Source: Rosistilla oblonga (GTDB lineage Bacteria; Planctomycetota; Planctomycetia; Pirellulales; Pirellulaceae). From it: a DNA stretch of 64,000 nucleotides. Both the position numbers and the translations under genes were made by a program. The stretch is taken from the NCBI RefSeq assembly GCF_007751715.1, contig NZ_CP036292.1, forward strand, positions 1,984,001 to 2,048,000, given 5' to 3'. Under the pieces are notes generated by a model. The model saw only the letters and a list, made by a program, of their open reading frames with translations. It searched no databases and had not been told where the DNA came from. Shown here piece by piece: positions 34,612 to 44,269 of the stretch (positions are counted from its first letter, which is position 1; each line of letters opens with the position of its first letter).

Positions 34612-35178
34612 TTATTCGCAGGCCATGGCAACACGCAGTTTTTCGATCGCCCGCATGTAAAGCTTACTCGCCGCTTTTTCGGACAGCTCGAGATAGGAAC
34701 TCACCTGTTTGTTGCTGAACGCTTGGAAATGCCGCAGTTCGATCACCAATCGATAGCGATACGGCAGCCGGCTGAGCGCCCCGCCGAGCCGCCGGTTGGT
34801 TTCTTTTCTGGCAAAACACTGGCTGGGCGTCGATTGGTCGCTGCCAACGCCCTGCAACGCGTCGGCATCGTGTTCGCGGCGTGCGTCGCGCTTCTTGGCC
34901 AACAGATGATGGTGGTTGGTTTCGAAAGCTTTCATCTTGGCTAGATAGAACAGCCACTGTCGGACCGGCATCGGTTGTTCGTTCAAGTAGCGTTCGACGC
35001 GTTTACTGGCATCGATGAAGGTGCTTTGCACGATATCCGACGCGTCGACCCTGCGGCGGATGCGGACATCGAGATGCCTTTCGATCATCTGTTTGATCTC
35101 CGGCCTCAGCTCGCTGAACATCCGTACGATCGCGATCGTCTCGCGTTCTAACGTTCGATCCGAAAATAGCGGTTTCAT
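34612..35178 (-). CDS. ECF-type RNA polymerase sigma factor
   Basis: A 188-residue sigma-70 family factor with only regions 2 and 4. Region 2 shows VDASDIVQSTFIDA and RQWLFYLAKMKAFETN. Region 4 is LPYRYRLVIELRHFQAFSNKQVSSYLELSEKAASKLYMRAIEKLR, a good helix-turn-helix. It matches the planctomycete/Verrucomicrobium-type sigma subfamily. No anti-sigma gene adjoins it; the M41-like protease does. It is divergent from the exopolysaccharide cluster that starts at 35359, which it could control (inference). Confidence 0.9.
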   Translation of the reverse strand: MKPLFSDRTLERETIAIVRMFSELRPEIKQMIERHLDVRIRRRVDASDIVQSTFIDASKRVERYLNEQPMPVRQWLFYLAKMKAFETNHHHLLAKKRDARREHDADALQGVGSDQSTPSQCFARKETNRRLGGALSRLPYRYRLVIELRHFQAFSNKQVSSYLELSEKAASKLYMRAIEKLRVAMACE

Positions 35179-35358
35179 CGAATGTCCTTGCGGCTAGTCG
35201 AAGAAGAAAATTTCTAAAAATGAATGGCGACAAAGTTTCCAGTTTACCGGACTAATCTAAGATCCAGCTTGAACAGGCGTACCGTAGGTTCAAGCGAATT
35301 CCGGCTCAGCGGAAAATTTTTTGAGTCATCGATGCAATGTTTGCCCCGTTAAAAATCA

Positions 35359-36096
35359 ATGCGAAGTGAAGAGAGCTGTCTGTTGGAACAACCTTTGCAA
35401 ACGGCTGAAGGCACGCTGACCCGGCGAGATCGTCGCGGCGGTTCGTTTGTCGGCAGTCGCGTTGCAGAGGCGCCCCCGTTGCCCGAATGCCTTGGTACGC
35501 CATGGTGGAAGCGGGGGTGCGATATCGTCGGAGCTTCGCTGTTGCTGTGCCTTTTGCTCCCTTTTCTGCTCGCCGTCGCATGTTACATCCGGATCGTTTC
35601 GAAGGGACCCGCTCTCTTTTTCCAACGCCGCGTCGGTGAGGGGGGCAAGCATTTCAACATCATCAAATTCCGCACGATGGATGTTCGACCCGAAGCGACC
35701 GCCGAACACCGAGTCTACGTGGAGCGGTTGACCACGCAAGACGCTCCGATCGAAAAGCCTGATCATACGAACAGAATCATTCCCGGGGGAAACTTTCTGC
35801 GACGCAATTCGATCGACGAATTCCCCCAGCTTTTGAACGTCCTGTTCGGGACGATGAGCTTGGTCGGCCCACGCCCCGATCTGCTGGAAATCGAAGACTA
35901 CGAACCCTGGCAGCTGCGACGATTTGCAGTCCTGCCCGGGATGACGGGACTCTGGCAGGTGAGCGGCAAGAACCGGCTGACGTTCCGCGAGATGATTCAA
36001 TTGGACATCCAATACGTCGAAGCCCGTTCGTTTGCGTTGGACCTGCGGATCTTGTTGAAGACCTTTTCGGTCGTCGTCCAACAGGACAACGATTGA
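35359..36096 (+). CDS. Polyprenyl-phosphate sugar-1-phosphate transferase (priming enzyme)
   Basis: A 245-residue bacterial sugar transferase of the WcaJ/WbaP catalytic-domain type. It transfers a sugar-1-phosphate to undecaprenyl phosphate to start repeat-unit synthesis. One membrane segment (ASLLLCLLLPFLLAVACYI) is followed by FNIIKFRTMDV, IDEFPQLLNVL, MSLVGPRPDL and LPGMTGLWQVSGKN. The N-terminal 45 residues are basic/polar and not conserved. First gene of the plus-strand polysaccharide cluster. Confidence 0.95.
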   Translation: MRSEESCLLEQPLQTAEGTLTRRDRRGGSFVGSRVAEAPPLPECLGTPWWKRGCDIVGASLLLCLLLPFLLAVACYIRIVSKGPALFFQRRVGEGGKHFNIIKFRTMDVRPEATAEHRVYVERLTTQDAPIEKPDHTNRIIPGGNFLRRNSIDEFPQLLNVLFGTMSLVGPRPDLLEIEDYEPWQLRRFAVLPGMTGLWQVSGKNRLTFREMIQLDIQYVEARSFALDLRILLKTFSVVVQQDND

Positions 36097-36167
36097 TCCA
36101 GGGCCGCCCGCATCCGCCCACCACTGTTTGACTGCCTGAACTGAATAAACACCAAGAGCTTACTTCT

Positions 36168-37202
36168 ATGATTCGTGTTGGTATCGTTGGCCTCGGCTAT
36201 TGGGGACCTAATCTGGTCCGTTGTTTTTCGGATATTGAAGGAGCCAAAGTGACGGCCGTCTGCGACCAGAGTCGCGACAACCTGTGCCGCATCACCGATC
36301 ACTTCCGTGGCGTCACCCCGTTTGAGAGCTTCCAAGAGATGCTCGATCGCGATGTGATCGATGCCGTTGTGATCGCGACTCCCACGGCGACTCACTTTCA
36401 ACTGGCCAGCGACGCCCTCAAGCACGGCTTGCACGTATTTGTCGAGAAGCCGCTGGCGAAGACCTCCGAAGAGTGTCGCAAGTTGATCGATCTGGCTGAA
36501 CAACACAACCGCACGCTGTTTGTTGGGCACGTCTTCCTGCACAGCGCCCCGGTCATGAAGCTCCGCGAAATCATCGCCTCGGGCGAACTGGGGAACATCA
36601 ATTACATCAGCAGTCGCCGGTTGAACCTGGGCCCCGTGCGGACCGATGTCAGCGCCCTGTACGACCTCGCGCCGCACGACATTTCGATGATGCTGTATCT
36701 GTTGGATCAGCAACCCGAAACCGTCACCTGCAGCGGATTCGATCGGCTCAACCCTGGGATTCACGACGTTTGCAACGTCTCGATGAAGTTCGCCGGCAAC
36801 CGCATGGGAATGATCCACGTCAGCTGGTTGGACCCGCGCAAGGAGCGTGTCTTGACTGTCGTTGGCGACAAAAAAATGGCGATCTACGACGACCTGGAAC
36901 AGGAGAAGATCAAGATCTTCGATAAGGGAATCGATGCGCCGCCGCCGGCCAGTGGTGACTTTGCCGATTTCCAAATGTCCTACCGCTACGGCGGCAGTTA
37001 CAGCCCGTTCGTTCAGGAACGCGAACCGCTGAAAGCCGAGTGCGCGGATTTCATTCGTTGCATCGTCGACGACGACGTGCCACTGACCGATGGCGTCAAC
37101 GGCTTGCAAGTCGTCGAGGTCCTCGAAGCGGCTCACCATTCGTTGCACCAGGGCGGCCAGCCGGTCGATCTGGTCGCCGCCCGATCGATTGCGACTTCTT
37201 AG
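36168..37202 (+). CDS. Gfo/Idh/MocA oxidoreductase, WbpB/WlbA-like sugar dehydrogenase
   Basis: A 344-residue cytoplasmic NAD-dependent sugar oxidoreductase. IRVGIVGLGYWGPNL is the Rossmann motif, and VFVEKPLAKT contains the catalytic Lys. RTDVSALYDLAPHDIS is characteristic of 3-dehydrogenases for UDP-N-acetyl-glucuronate. With the aminotransferase and acetyltransferase that follow, it fits the WbpB-WbpE-WbpD route to a 2,3-diacetamido-uronic acid nucleotide sugar. The 6-dehydrogenase (WbpA) is not in the window. Confidence 0.9.
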   Translation: MIRVGIVGLGYWGPNLVRCFSDIEGAKVTAVCDQSRDNLCRITDHFRGVTPFESFQEMLDRDVIDAVVIATPTATHFQLASDALKHGLHVFVEKPLAKTSEECRKLIDLAEQHNRTLFVGHVFLHSAPVMKLREIIASGELGNINYISSRRLNLGPVRTDVSALYDLAPHDISMMLYLLDQQPETVTCSGFDRLNPGIHDVCNVSMKFAGNRMGMIHVSWLDPRKERVLTVVGDKKMAIYDDLEQEKIKIFDKGIDAPPPASGDFADFQMSYRYGGSYSPFVQEREPLKAECADFIRCIVDDDVPLTDGVNGLQVVEVLEAAHHSLHQGGQPVDLVAARSIATS

Positions 37203-37258
37203 ATCGACGATCGCGGCGTTGTCTCGACTCATCCCATTTACCTCGGAGAAGTGATCCC

Positions 37259-37837
37259 TTGCACCACGCCACTGCAATCGTTGAAACCGACACCATCGGT
37301 CCCGAAACCAACGTTTGGGCCTACGCCCATGTGATGCCCGGCGCTATCGTCGGAAACCGAGTTAACATCGGTGATCATGCGTTTGTCGAAGGAGGCGCTG
37401 TCATTGGTGACAACGTGACGCTCAAGAACAGCGTTTGCGTCTGGGAAGGGATCACGATCGAAGACGATTGTTTCATCGGCCCAGCAGTCACGTTCACCAA
37501 CGATCGCAATCCCCGTTCGCCACGCATGGACGCCGCCGCGCAGCGTTACGCCGAACGGGACAACTGGTTGGCCAAGACCGTTGTTCGCCGCGGTTGTTCG
37601 ATCGGCGCGGCGTCGACGATTTGCCCGGGATTGGACCTGGGAACGTTTTCGATGATCGCCGCTGGCAGCGTGGTCACTCGCGATGTTCCCGCGTTTGCGT
37701 TGGTGATGGGCTCGCCCGCCCGACGCGTCGCCGATGTCTGCAGTTGTGGTCAACGCTTGCCCGGCAAGTTCGACGATTGCGATTGCGAAACCTGTGGCGA
37801 AACGGCAACCCAACGCGTTCAACGCGGATTCAAATAG
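37259..37837 (+). CDS. Hexapeptide acetyltransferase (WbpD-like)
   Basis: A 192-residue left-handed beta-helix acyltransferase. Repeats include VWAYAHVMPGAIVGN, IGDHAFVEGGAVIGDN and SIGAASTICPGLDLG. The start is a TTG at 37259 with GGAG 10 nt upstream; the frame is open to an ATG at 37040, but that overlaps the previous gene. The C terminus holds five cysteines (CSCGQRL, then CDCETCG), a zinc-ribbon-like tail seen in this family. It would acetylate the amino group added by the downstream aminotransferase. Confidence 0.88.
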   Translation: MHHATAIVETDTIGPETNVWAYAHVMPGAIVGNRVNIGDHAFVEGGAVIGDNVTLKNSVCVWEGITIEDDCFIGPAVTFTNDRNPRSPRMDAAAQRYAERDNWLAKTVVRRGCSIGAASTICPGLDLGTFSMIAAGSVVTRDVPAFALVMGSPARRVADVCSCGQRLPGKFDDCDCETCGETATQRVQRGFK

Positions 37838-37908
37838 TACCGACCGTTGGCTGGGCCAAACCAACCGAAACCTAATCTATTCCTTGTCTCCAAGATGCAC
37901 ACAACAAC

Positions 37909-39042
37909 ATGATCCGCCAACTCGATACCGATCTCGAAATCAGCTCGATCCCGCTCGTCGATCTGGCCACCCAATCGCGTCAGATCAAAGAAGACGTTTT
38001 GCGACGGATGTCCGACGTGATCGATTCGGCTCGCTACATCCTCGGACAAGAGGTCCAGGAGTTCGAAGAGCAGTTTGCCGCCTACTGCGGTGTCGATCAT
38101 TGCGTCGGTTTGGCCAATGGAACCGACGCCCTGCACATGGCGCTGCGAGCTCTCGAAGTCGGCGAAGGCGACGAAGTCATCACCGCCGGCAACTCGTTTG
38201 CTGCGACAGCCTTTGCGATCGCTTACTGCGGAGCCCAAGCGGTTTTCGTCGACATCGATCCGGTCGACTTCAACATCGATCCCAATCGGATCGAAGACGC
38301 GATCACGCCGCGAACCAAAGCGATCATCCCGGTCCATCTGTACGGGCAACCGGCGCAGATGGCTGCGATTCGCGAGATCGCCGACCGACATGGCTTAAAG
38401 ATTATCGAAGACGCCGCCCAGGCGCACGGTGCCGAGAGCAACGGTCAACGCTGCGGATCGTTTGGCGACATCGGATGTTTCAGTTTTTATCCCGGCAAAA
38501 ATCTGGGAGCCTTCGGCGACGCCGGGGCCGCGGTCACCAACGATCCCGAATTGGCTGATCGTCTGCGGTTGCTGCGAAACTACGGCCAAAAGGTCAAGAA
38601 TCGCCACGATTGCTTGGGTTACAACTGCCGCATGGACACGTTGCAGGCGTGCGTGCTGCTTTCGAAAATGCAGCATATCGAGGACTGGACCAACAGCCGC
38701 CGGCAGGTTGCGGCTTGGTACGGCGAGGCCCTTGCTGGCACCGATCTGCAGTTGCCGGTCGAGCGCGACGACGCTCGGCACGTCTACCATCTGTACGTCG
38801 TTCGGCATCCGCAGCGCGACGCGATCATCGAGTCGTTGTCGGCGAAGAAGATCTTCTGCGGAGTCCACTATCCGCATCCGCTGGCGACTGCGACGCCGTT
38901 CCAGGATGCCAAAACCTTCCCGGAAGGTTTGCCAGTCTGCACAAGTGCTGCCTCCGCAATTTTGTCGTTGCCGATGTATCCCGAGATGACACAACAGCAT
39001 GTGTCGATGGTTGCCAAGGCTTTAGTTGATTTTGGGTGCTAG
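37909..39042 (+). CDS. DegT/DnrJ/EryC1/StrS aminotransferase (WbpE-like)
   Basis: A 377-residue PLP-dependent sugar aminotransferase. Visible motifs are VGLANGTDALHMAL, VITAGNSFAATAF, VHLYGQPAQM, IEDAAQAHGAE and SFYPGKNLGAFGDAGA, which contains the PLP-binding lysine. It acts on a 3-keto nucleotide sugar. Its position between the dehydrogenase/acetyltransferase pair and the Wzc gene supports a role in making an amino sugar for the polysaccharide. Confidence 0.95.
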   Translation: MIRQLDTDLEISSIPLVDLATQSRQIKEDVLRRMSDVIDSARYILGQEVQEFEEQFAAYCGVDHCVGLANGTDALHMALRALEVGEGDEVITAGNSFAATAFAIAYCGAQAVFVDIDPVDFNIDPNRIEDAITPRTKAIIPVHLYGQPAQMAAIREIADRHGLKIIEDAAQAHGAESNGQRCGSFGDIGCFSFYPGKNLGAFGDAGAAVTNDPELADRLRLLRNYGQKVKNRHDCLGYNCRMDTLQACVLLSKMQHIEDWTNSRRQVAAWYGEALAGTDLQLPVERDDARHVYHLYVVRHPQRDAIIESLSAKKIFCGVHYPHPLATATPFQDAKTFPEGLPVCTSAASAILSLPMYPEMTQQHVSMVAKALVDFGC

Positions 39043-39057
39043 ACCGAGAACCGACGA

Positions 39058-41421
39058 ATGACTTCAAAAAAACAACGTAACCTGAGCCACGATCCGGCTG
39101 TCTTTTTCTCGCACCGCGCGTCGGGAATCGATCAATCGACAGTGATCATGGCGCGTGCCAGCCACGATTCGTTCACCGAATCGGCGGCCCATCATGGCGA
39201 TGGCCGTCACTCCGCCAGCCTGCGCTCGTATTTGGAGTTGCCGTTTGTTTACAAGCGATTGATCATCGGATGCCTTGTGGCTGCGATCCTCTTGGGCTGG
39301 GCAGCGCTGCTTGTCTGGCCGCGGAAGTATGAATCCGAAGCCAAGCTGATGTTGCGGGTCGGCCGCGAGAGCGTTTCGCTGGACCCGACGGCAACGACCA
39401 GCCAGACTCTGATGTTGCAGAAGACGCAAGAGGAAGAAGTCGTTTCGGCGCTGGAAATGTTGGGCAGCCGTCAGATCGCCGAAGGCGTGGTCGATGAGCT
39501 CGGCGAGTCTTCGATCCTCAATGGCAGCCTGCCAAGCGAAGGCGGCGAGCCGGCCGGTCCAACCGTTGTCGATCGCGTCAAAGGTTTGGTGAGTGGTGCG
39601 ATCGATCTGGTCGCGACGACGTCCGGTCTTCGCGACGAAATCTCCAACCACGAAGTTGCGGTTCGCCGCGTCCAAGGCGCCGTCGAAATCAAGGCTCAAA
39701 AGAAGTCGAACGTGATCTCGGTGCAAGCCTCTGCCAAGACGCCCGAGATGGCTCAAGCGTTGGTTCAACAAACTTGCGACACCTATCTGAAACAACATCT
39801 ACTGAATTCGCAAACCGCCGGATCGCATGACTTCTTCGTGCAACAGGTCGATGCCGCGGAAGCTCATCTGAATGCGTTGACCGATCGTAAATCGGACTAC
39901 ATGAAAAAGCGTGGCATCGTTTCGGTCGAAGCGAACCGAGAGTTGTTGCAAGAACAACTGGCGACTTGCGAACGCGAGCTGCTGATGGCCACTGGTTCGC
40001 TGGAACAGGTGAACGCCGAAATGGCCGATCTTCGCCGCAAGATCGCCGACACCGAAGAAGAGATTGTCGCCGAACGCAAGGAAGGTTCCGACAGCACCTG
40101 GAGCGGCATGCGTCAGCAGGTCTACGAACTGGAACTGCAAGAGAAAAGCCTGGCGGCCAAATACACGCCGCAGCATCGGCGGTTGATCGAAACTCGCGAA
40201 CAATTGGACGGGGCGCGGATGATCATGGCAAAGCTGCGCAGCGAACGAGTCGACCATAGCATGACGCCCAACCCGATGAAGCGTCGTATGGAAGACGATC
40301 TGCAGCGGTCGCAAACTCAGGTCGTTGGATTGCAGAGCGTCGTGCTGGAGAAAGAACGTCAGCGGGTCCAGTTGGCTCAACAGGTCCGCGAGCTGCACGA
40401 CTGGGAAATCGAACTGACACAAATGGATCGCGACATCGAATCCTCCGCCGCCAGCCTGAAGAAGCTGGTCGAAAAACTGGAGGAGGCTCGCGTGATCGAA
40501 GAGCTTCGCAACCAACAGATCTCCAACGTGAGCGTCTTTCAACCGGCGACGTTTGTCGAACGTCCCGCCAGCCCCAACAAGCGGATCCTCGCCGCGGGAT
40601 TTGTGATGTTGGGATTGTGCAGCGGCGTGGGACTGGCGTTCCTGCGTGAAATCGGCAGCGACACGATGCGGACCGCCGAACATGTCGAATCGAGCTTGCG
40701 ATATCCCGTGCTGACAAAAATCCCGCACCAACCGCGGTTGGAACTCGGCAATTCGATCCGTCGACTCGACGATGCAGGCGATATCCGCACGCGTTGTCGA
40801 TCGATCATCGGCGACCTGATGCTCTCGCGTGCCCAACCGATCGGTGAACCGCCGCGAGGTCGCTCGCTGGGCGTGATCGGGATCGATCCAGGTTGTGGAG
40901 CGAGCACGTTGGCCGCGGCGTTGGCGATGGTCAGCAGCGACGATTGCGGACTGAAAACAATATTGATCGATGCCGACGGTCGAACCCGTTCGGTTTCCAA
41001 GGCCTTCGGTTTGCAAAACGCTCCCGGACTGTTGGAGCTATCTGCAGGGGACGCCGCCGTCGAACAGTGCGTTCAGCAATTGTCCGACAGCAAGCTGGCG
41101 CTGTTGCCTTACGCATCCCCAACCGTGAACGATTCGGAATCGAAATCTGCCGAACGCCACGATCCACGGCAGACGATCGAAGCGTTCGGGCAAGCCAACG
41201 ATCTGGTGATCATCGACTTCCCGCCAGCGTCGCTCCCCGACCAAGCCTTGTCGCTCGCCCAGACGTTGGATTACGTCGTGGTCGTGGTCGAATCGGAAAA
41301 GACCAAAGTTGCCCAAGCCCAGCGGTTTTTGAATCGCTTTGCCGGTAGCGATACCGAAGTGATTGGTATCGTTCTCAACAAGACGCGTAACTATGCTCCG
41401 GCGATGTTCTCGGGCGCGTAA
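39058..41421 (+). CDS. Wzc/GumC-like chain-length determinant with degenerate BY-kinase domain
   Basis: A 787-residue inner-membrane protein. Membrane segments lie at about 68-87 (LIIGCLVAAILLGWAALLVW) and 511-529. Between them is a long periplasmic coiled coil (about 260-490). The cytoplasmic part has an IDAD Walker A'-like site (637-640) and a Walker B strand LVIIDFPP (716-723). The Walker A site reads DPGCGAST at 610-617, with Ala at 615 instead of the essential Lys. The C terminus has a single Tyr rather than a tyrosine cluster. It should control chain length and assembly but may not autophosphorylate. An internal ATG at 39148 is a possible alternative start. Confidence 0.92.
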   Translation: MTSKKQRNLSHDPAVFFSHRASGIDQSTVIMARASHDSFTESAAHHGDGRHSASLRSYLELPFVYKRLIIGCLVAAILLGWAALLVWPRKYESEAKLMLRVGRESVSLDPTATTSQTLMLQKTQEEEVVSALEMLGSRQIAEGVVDELGESSILNGSLPSEGGEPAGPTVVDRVKGLVSGAIDLVATTSGLRDEISNHEVAVRRVQGAVEIKAQKKSNVISVQASAKTPEMAQALVQQTCDTYLKQHLLNSQTAGSHDFFVQQVDAAEAHLNALTDRKSDYMKKRGIVSVEANRELLQEQLATCERELLMATGSLEQVNAEMADLRRKIADTEEEIVAERKEGSDSTWSGMRQQVYELELQEKSLAAKYTPQHRRLIETREQLDGARMIMAKLRSERVDHSMTPNPMKRRMEDDLQRSQTQVVGLQSVVLEKERQRVQLAQQVRELHDWEIELTQMDRDIESSAASLKKLVEKLEEARVIEELRNQQISNVSVFQPATFVERPASPNKRILAAGFVMLGLCSGVGLAFLREIGSDTMRTAEHVESSLRYPVLTKIPHQPRLELGNSIRRLDDAGDIRTRCRSIIGDLMLSRAQPIGEPPRGRSLGVIGIDPGCGASTLAAALAMVSSDDCGLKTILIDADGRTRSVSKAFGLQNAPGLLELSAGDAAVEQCVQQLSDSKLALLPYASPTVNDSESKSAERHDPRQTIEAFGQANDLVIIDFPPASLPDQALSLAQTLDYVVVVVESEKTKVAQAQRFLNRFAGSDTEVIGIVLNKTRNYAPAMFSGA

Positions 41422-41494
41422 CCCTATCTGCGATGAAGTCGACCCGGGCTTCCGCCAAACTTATCAACCGACGCTTCGGCGGATCTAGCGATTC

Positions 41495-42805
41495 ATGTCT
41501 CTTGCACTCACCTCACCCGCAACCGCACGGCGACCATCGTTCGACCGCTTGCTGATGTTTTGGGTGCCCGTGATCGTGCTGGCGGTCTTGGTGATCCGCA
41601 ACGATGCTCGTATGGCGTACGCTCAATCGGCCAACGGTGCCGCGGTCGAAGCGGCCGATCTAGCCGAAAACGCCGGCACCGGAACACGCGAACGCCAGTT
41701 GTTGTTCCTCGCCTTGGGAGCGACCGGAGGGATGTTGCTGTGGCGCGATCAAAGGACCAACCGACGGCCGATCTATTGGCCGATCATGCTGCTGTTGGGG
41801 CTGTTGTTCGCCTACGGTTGCTGTTCGGTCGTCTGGTCCGATTCCCCTTTCTTAACCGTCAAGCGGATGATCGTGTTGGGCTGTCTCGCGCTCGGTGCGA
41901 TCGGGATCGGCAAGGTCTGGAGCACCCGCGATTTCTGTCTGGCTTTAATCGGTTGGACGTTGCTGTTTGTCCTGATCAGCGTCGCCGCCGAACTCGCCAA
42001 CGGCGTCTTCCTGCGCGGCGGAGACTACCGGTTTTCGGGAGTCTTTCATCCAAACAAGCAGGTCTTTTTCTGCGCGTTTCTGTTCCTGTGCAGTTCGTGC
42101 ATGTATCAAAGCGAACGCAAGCGGATCTATCTGGCGATCGCGATCTTCGCTCTGATCGCAGTCATCTTAACGAAGTCGCGAACCGGCACGGCCGCCTGTC
42201 TGTTGGCGGGGGCTTGGTTGTGGTGGAGTTATCTGCCGCGGAACTGGATCGTCAACGTGGCCGTCGCCGGATCGATCTTGTTCAGCATCGGATTGATCGG
42301 ACTTGGGGCGAGCGGCGAAGAGGTCTCGTTGCTTTCGGCCGCGAGGATGGGCCGCGAGGATGAACTCTCCGATCCGACCAAGTTGACAGGCCGGTTGCCG
42401 ATCTGGACCGAGACCCTTTCCGCCTTCATCAACCAGCCGCTGTTAGGCTTTGGGTACGGCGCGTTTTGGTCTCCCGAACGGATTCGATATTTCGAATCGC
42501 AGAACGGTTGGGCGTTCAGCCACGCCCATTCGATCTACATCGAATCGGCGGTCAATTGGGGACTGTTGGGCGTCTTTATCATGCTGATGATCGTTGTCGC
42601 CACGGTGCGACGCGCGAAATACCTGCTGCGAACCCACGAACGGATGGCGGGTCGTTGGATGATCGCGCTGTTGATCCTCGCCGCCATCGCGGGGCTCGCC
42701 GAATCGGCGTTTGTCGCCGACGGATTTGAAGCGATCGTGTTGTGTGCCAGTATCGGATTGGTCGCCTGCCATGGTCCAGTTCCTCCCGCCCGAGGAACGC
42801 GATGA
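41495..42805 (+). CDS. O-antigen ligase/polymerase family (Wzy-like) membrane protein
   Basis: A 436-residue polytopic protein with about ten or more hydrophobic helices (for example WPIMLLLGLLFAYGCCSVVW, LYLAIAIFALIAVIL). A large periplasmic loop contains FGYGAFWSPERI and WAFSHAHSIYIE, matching the Wzy_C/O-antigen ligase motif with its conserved His. It would polymerise repeat units in the periplasm. Its stop overlaps the flippase start by 4 nt (ATGA). Confidence 0.92.
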   Translation: MSLALTSPATARRPSFDRLLMFWVPVIVLAVLVIRNDARMAYAQSANGAAVEAADLAENAGTGTRERQLLFLALGATGGMLLWRDQRTNRRPIYWPIMLLLGLLFAYGCCSVVWSDSPFLTVKRMIVLGCLALGAIGIGKVWSTRDFCLALIGWTLLFVLISVAAELANGVFLRGGDYRFSGVFHPNKQVFFCAFLFLCSSCMYQSERKRIYLAIAIFALIAVILTKSRTGTAACLLAGAWLWWSYLPRNWIVNVAVAGSILFSIGLIGLGASGEEVSLLSAARMGREDELSDPTKLTGRLPIWTETLSAFINQPLLGFGYGAFWSPERIRYFESQNGWAFSHAHSIYIESAVNWGLLGVFIMLMIVVATVRRAKYLLRTHERMAGRWMIALLILAAIAGLAESAFVADGFEAIVLCASIGLVACHGPVPPARGTR

Positions 42806-44268
42806 CAACGATGGGCAAGATCCGCCGCAATGCGGTTGCAATTTTCACGGGCGATCTGGTCAACAAGGCGAGCACGTTTGCTGTCTATGCGATGCTGTCG
42901 CGGTACACGAGCCTGGAGTCCTTCGGGCTTCTGCAGTTCGGCCTGCTGGTGCTGTATACCTTTAATGTCTTCGCCGCCGCGGGGCTGCCAACGCTGTTGA
43001 CCCGCCGCGTCGCGCGGCACGCCAATCGTTCGCGGCATCTGCTGTATCACGGCTACGCTGGCGCACTGGCCTCTTCGCTTTTGGCGATGCTGGGAATGAT
43101 CCTGTTTGCTTTTGTGATGCGGTACGACGCCGAGATGCGGTGGGTGCTGTGTCTGCTGTCGATCGCGATCGTTCCCTACGCGTTGACCTTAGTCGCCGAG
43201 GCGGTGATCCGCGGCCGCGAGCGGATGCATTTGATCGCCCTGGCGAATCTGCCCGGCAACGCTTTGCTAGTCGGCGGCGCGTTTGCGGTGCTGTCGCTGG
43301 GCTACAGTATCTATTGGTTGGCCGCCGTGGTGATCACCGCTCGAACCGCGACGTTTCTGCTGACACATGCGATGGCGTCTTACTGCTGTCAGCATTCCCT
43401 GGCCGTCCCTGGCGTCGGGTTCCGCGTCGGCATGAAACAACTGAAACACTCGTTGGTCTTTTTCGGCAACGACGGCGTCAACGCGATCTGGTCGGCGCTG
43501 GACCAAGTGATGCTGTCGAAGTTTGCCAGCGAGCGAGAGATCGGTCTGCTCGGTTCTTCGTATCAAATCCTGCAACCGATTCTGATGGTCTACCGTGCCG
43601 TTGGGACCAGTGCGTTCCCAACCCTGTGCTACACCGCGTCGCGCGATGCGATTGCCGAGATGGTTCAGGCGCTGATCGGACTGCTGTGGCGGTTGAGTAC
43701 GCCGGCGGCGATCGGATTGTTCCTGTTGGCCGACGAAATCCTCGTGTTTGCGTACGGCAATGAAGAGTTCCGCGCCGCCGCGGTCGTGATCCGAATCCTT
43801 GTCTTCACGCTCTTCCTCGATCCGGTGACTCCATTGTTAGGTCACGCGTTGTGGGCGACTAAAAACGAGGCAGTGGTGCTGCGGATCGTGTTGGTCAACC
43901 TGATGGCGAACGTCGTCGTCGGATGCCTGTTGATCAGCCAATTCGGTTTGATCGGAGCCGCAGTGACTTACGTGAGCATCAATTTCTTCAACGTTTTACA
44001 ACACAAATATTACTTCCGTCGCGAGATCGCTCCATTGGCCTTGGGCCGAGAATGGCTGCGTGGTCTCCCCGCGACCCTCTGCCTGTTGGCGATCGTCGCC
44101 TGTTTTGTGCAATGGGATGCGGTGCGTTCTGGACAGCATCATTGGATCAGTATCGGGCAGGCAATCATCGCGCTGACTCTGGGAATGATCGTCTACGTGC
44201 CGCTGGCCTTCCCCGGGCTGTGTTCGCACGGCGTTCGCATGGTCACTGGAAAATTGGAAAAGGCATAA
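42802..44268 (+). CDS. Wzx-like oligosaccharide flippase
   Basis: A 488-residue protein of the polysaccharide transport/MOP family with about 12-14 hydrophobic segments. KIRRNAVAIFTGDLVNKAST opens the first helix. FFGNDGVNAIWSALDQVML and FLLADEILVFAYG are typical positions. It flips undecaprenyl-linked repeat units. ATG at 42802 overlaps the Wzy stop; an in-frame upstream start is unlikely. The next gene starts 1 nt after its stop. Confidence 0.93.
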   Translation: MTTMGKIRRNAVAIFTGDLVNKASTFAVYAMLSRYTSLESFGLLQFGLLVLYTFNVFAAAGLPTLLTRRVARHANRSRHLLYHGYAGALASSLLAMLGMILFAFVMRYDAEMRWVLCLLSIAIVPYALTLVAEAVIRGRERMHLIALANLPGNALLVGGAFAVLSLGYSIYWLAAVVITARTATFLLTHAMASYCCQHSLAVPGVGFRVGMKQLKHSLVFFGNDGVNAIWSALDQVMLSKFASEREIGLLGSSYQILQPILMVYRAVGTSAFPTLCYTASRDAIAEMVQALIGLLWRLSTPAAIGLFLLADEILVFAYGNEEFRAAAVVIRILVFTLFLDPVTPLLGHALWATKNEAVVLRIVLVNLMANVVVGCLLISQFGLIGAAVTYVSINFFNVLQHKYYFRREIAPLALGREWLRGLPATLCLLAIVACFVQWDAVRSGQHHWISIGQAIIALTLGMIVYVPLAFPGLCSHGVRMVTGKLEKA

Positions 44269-44269
44269 G

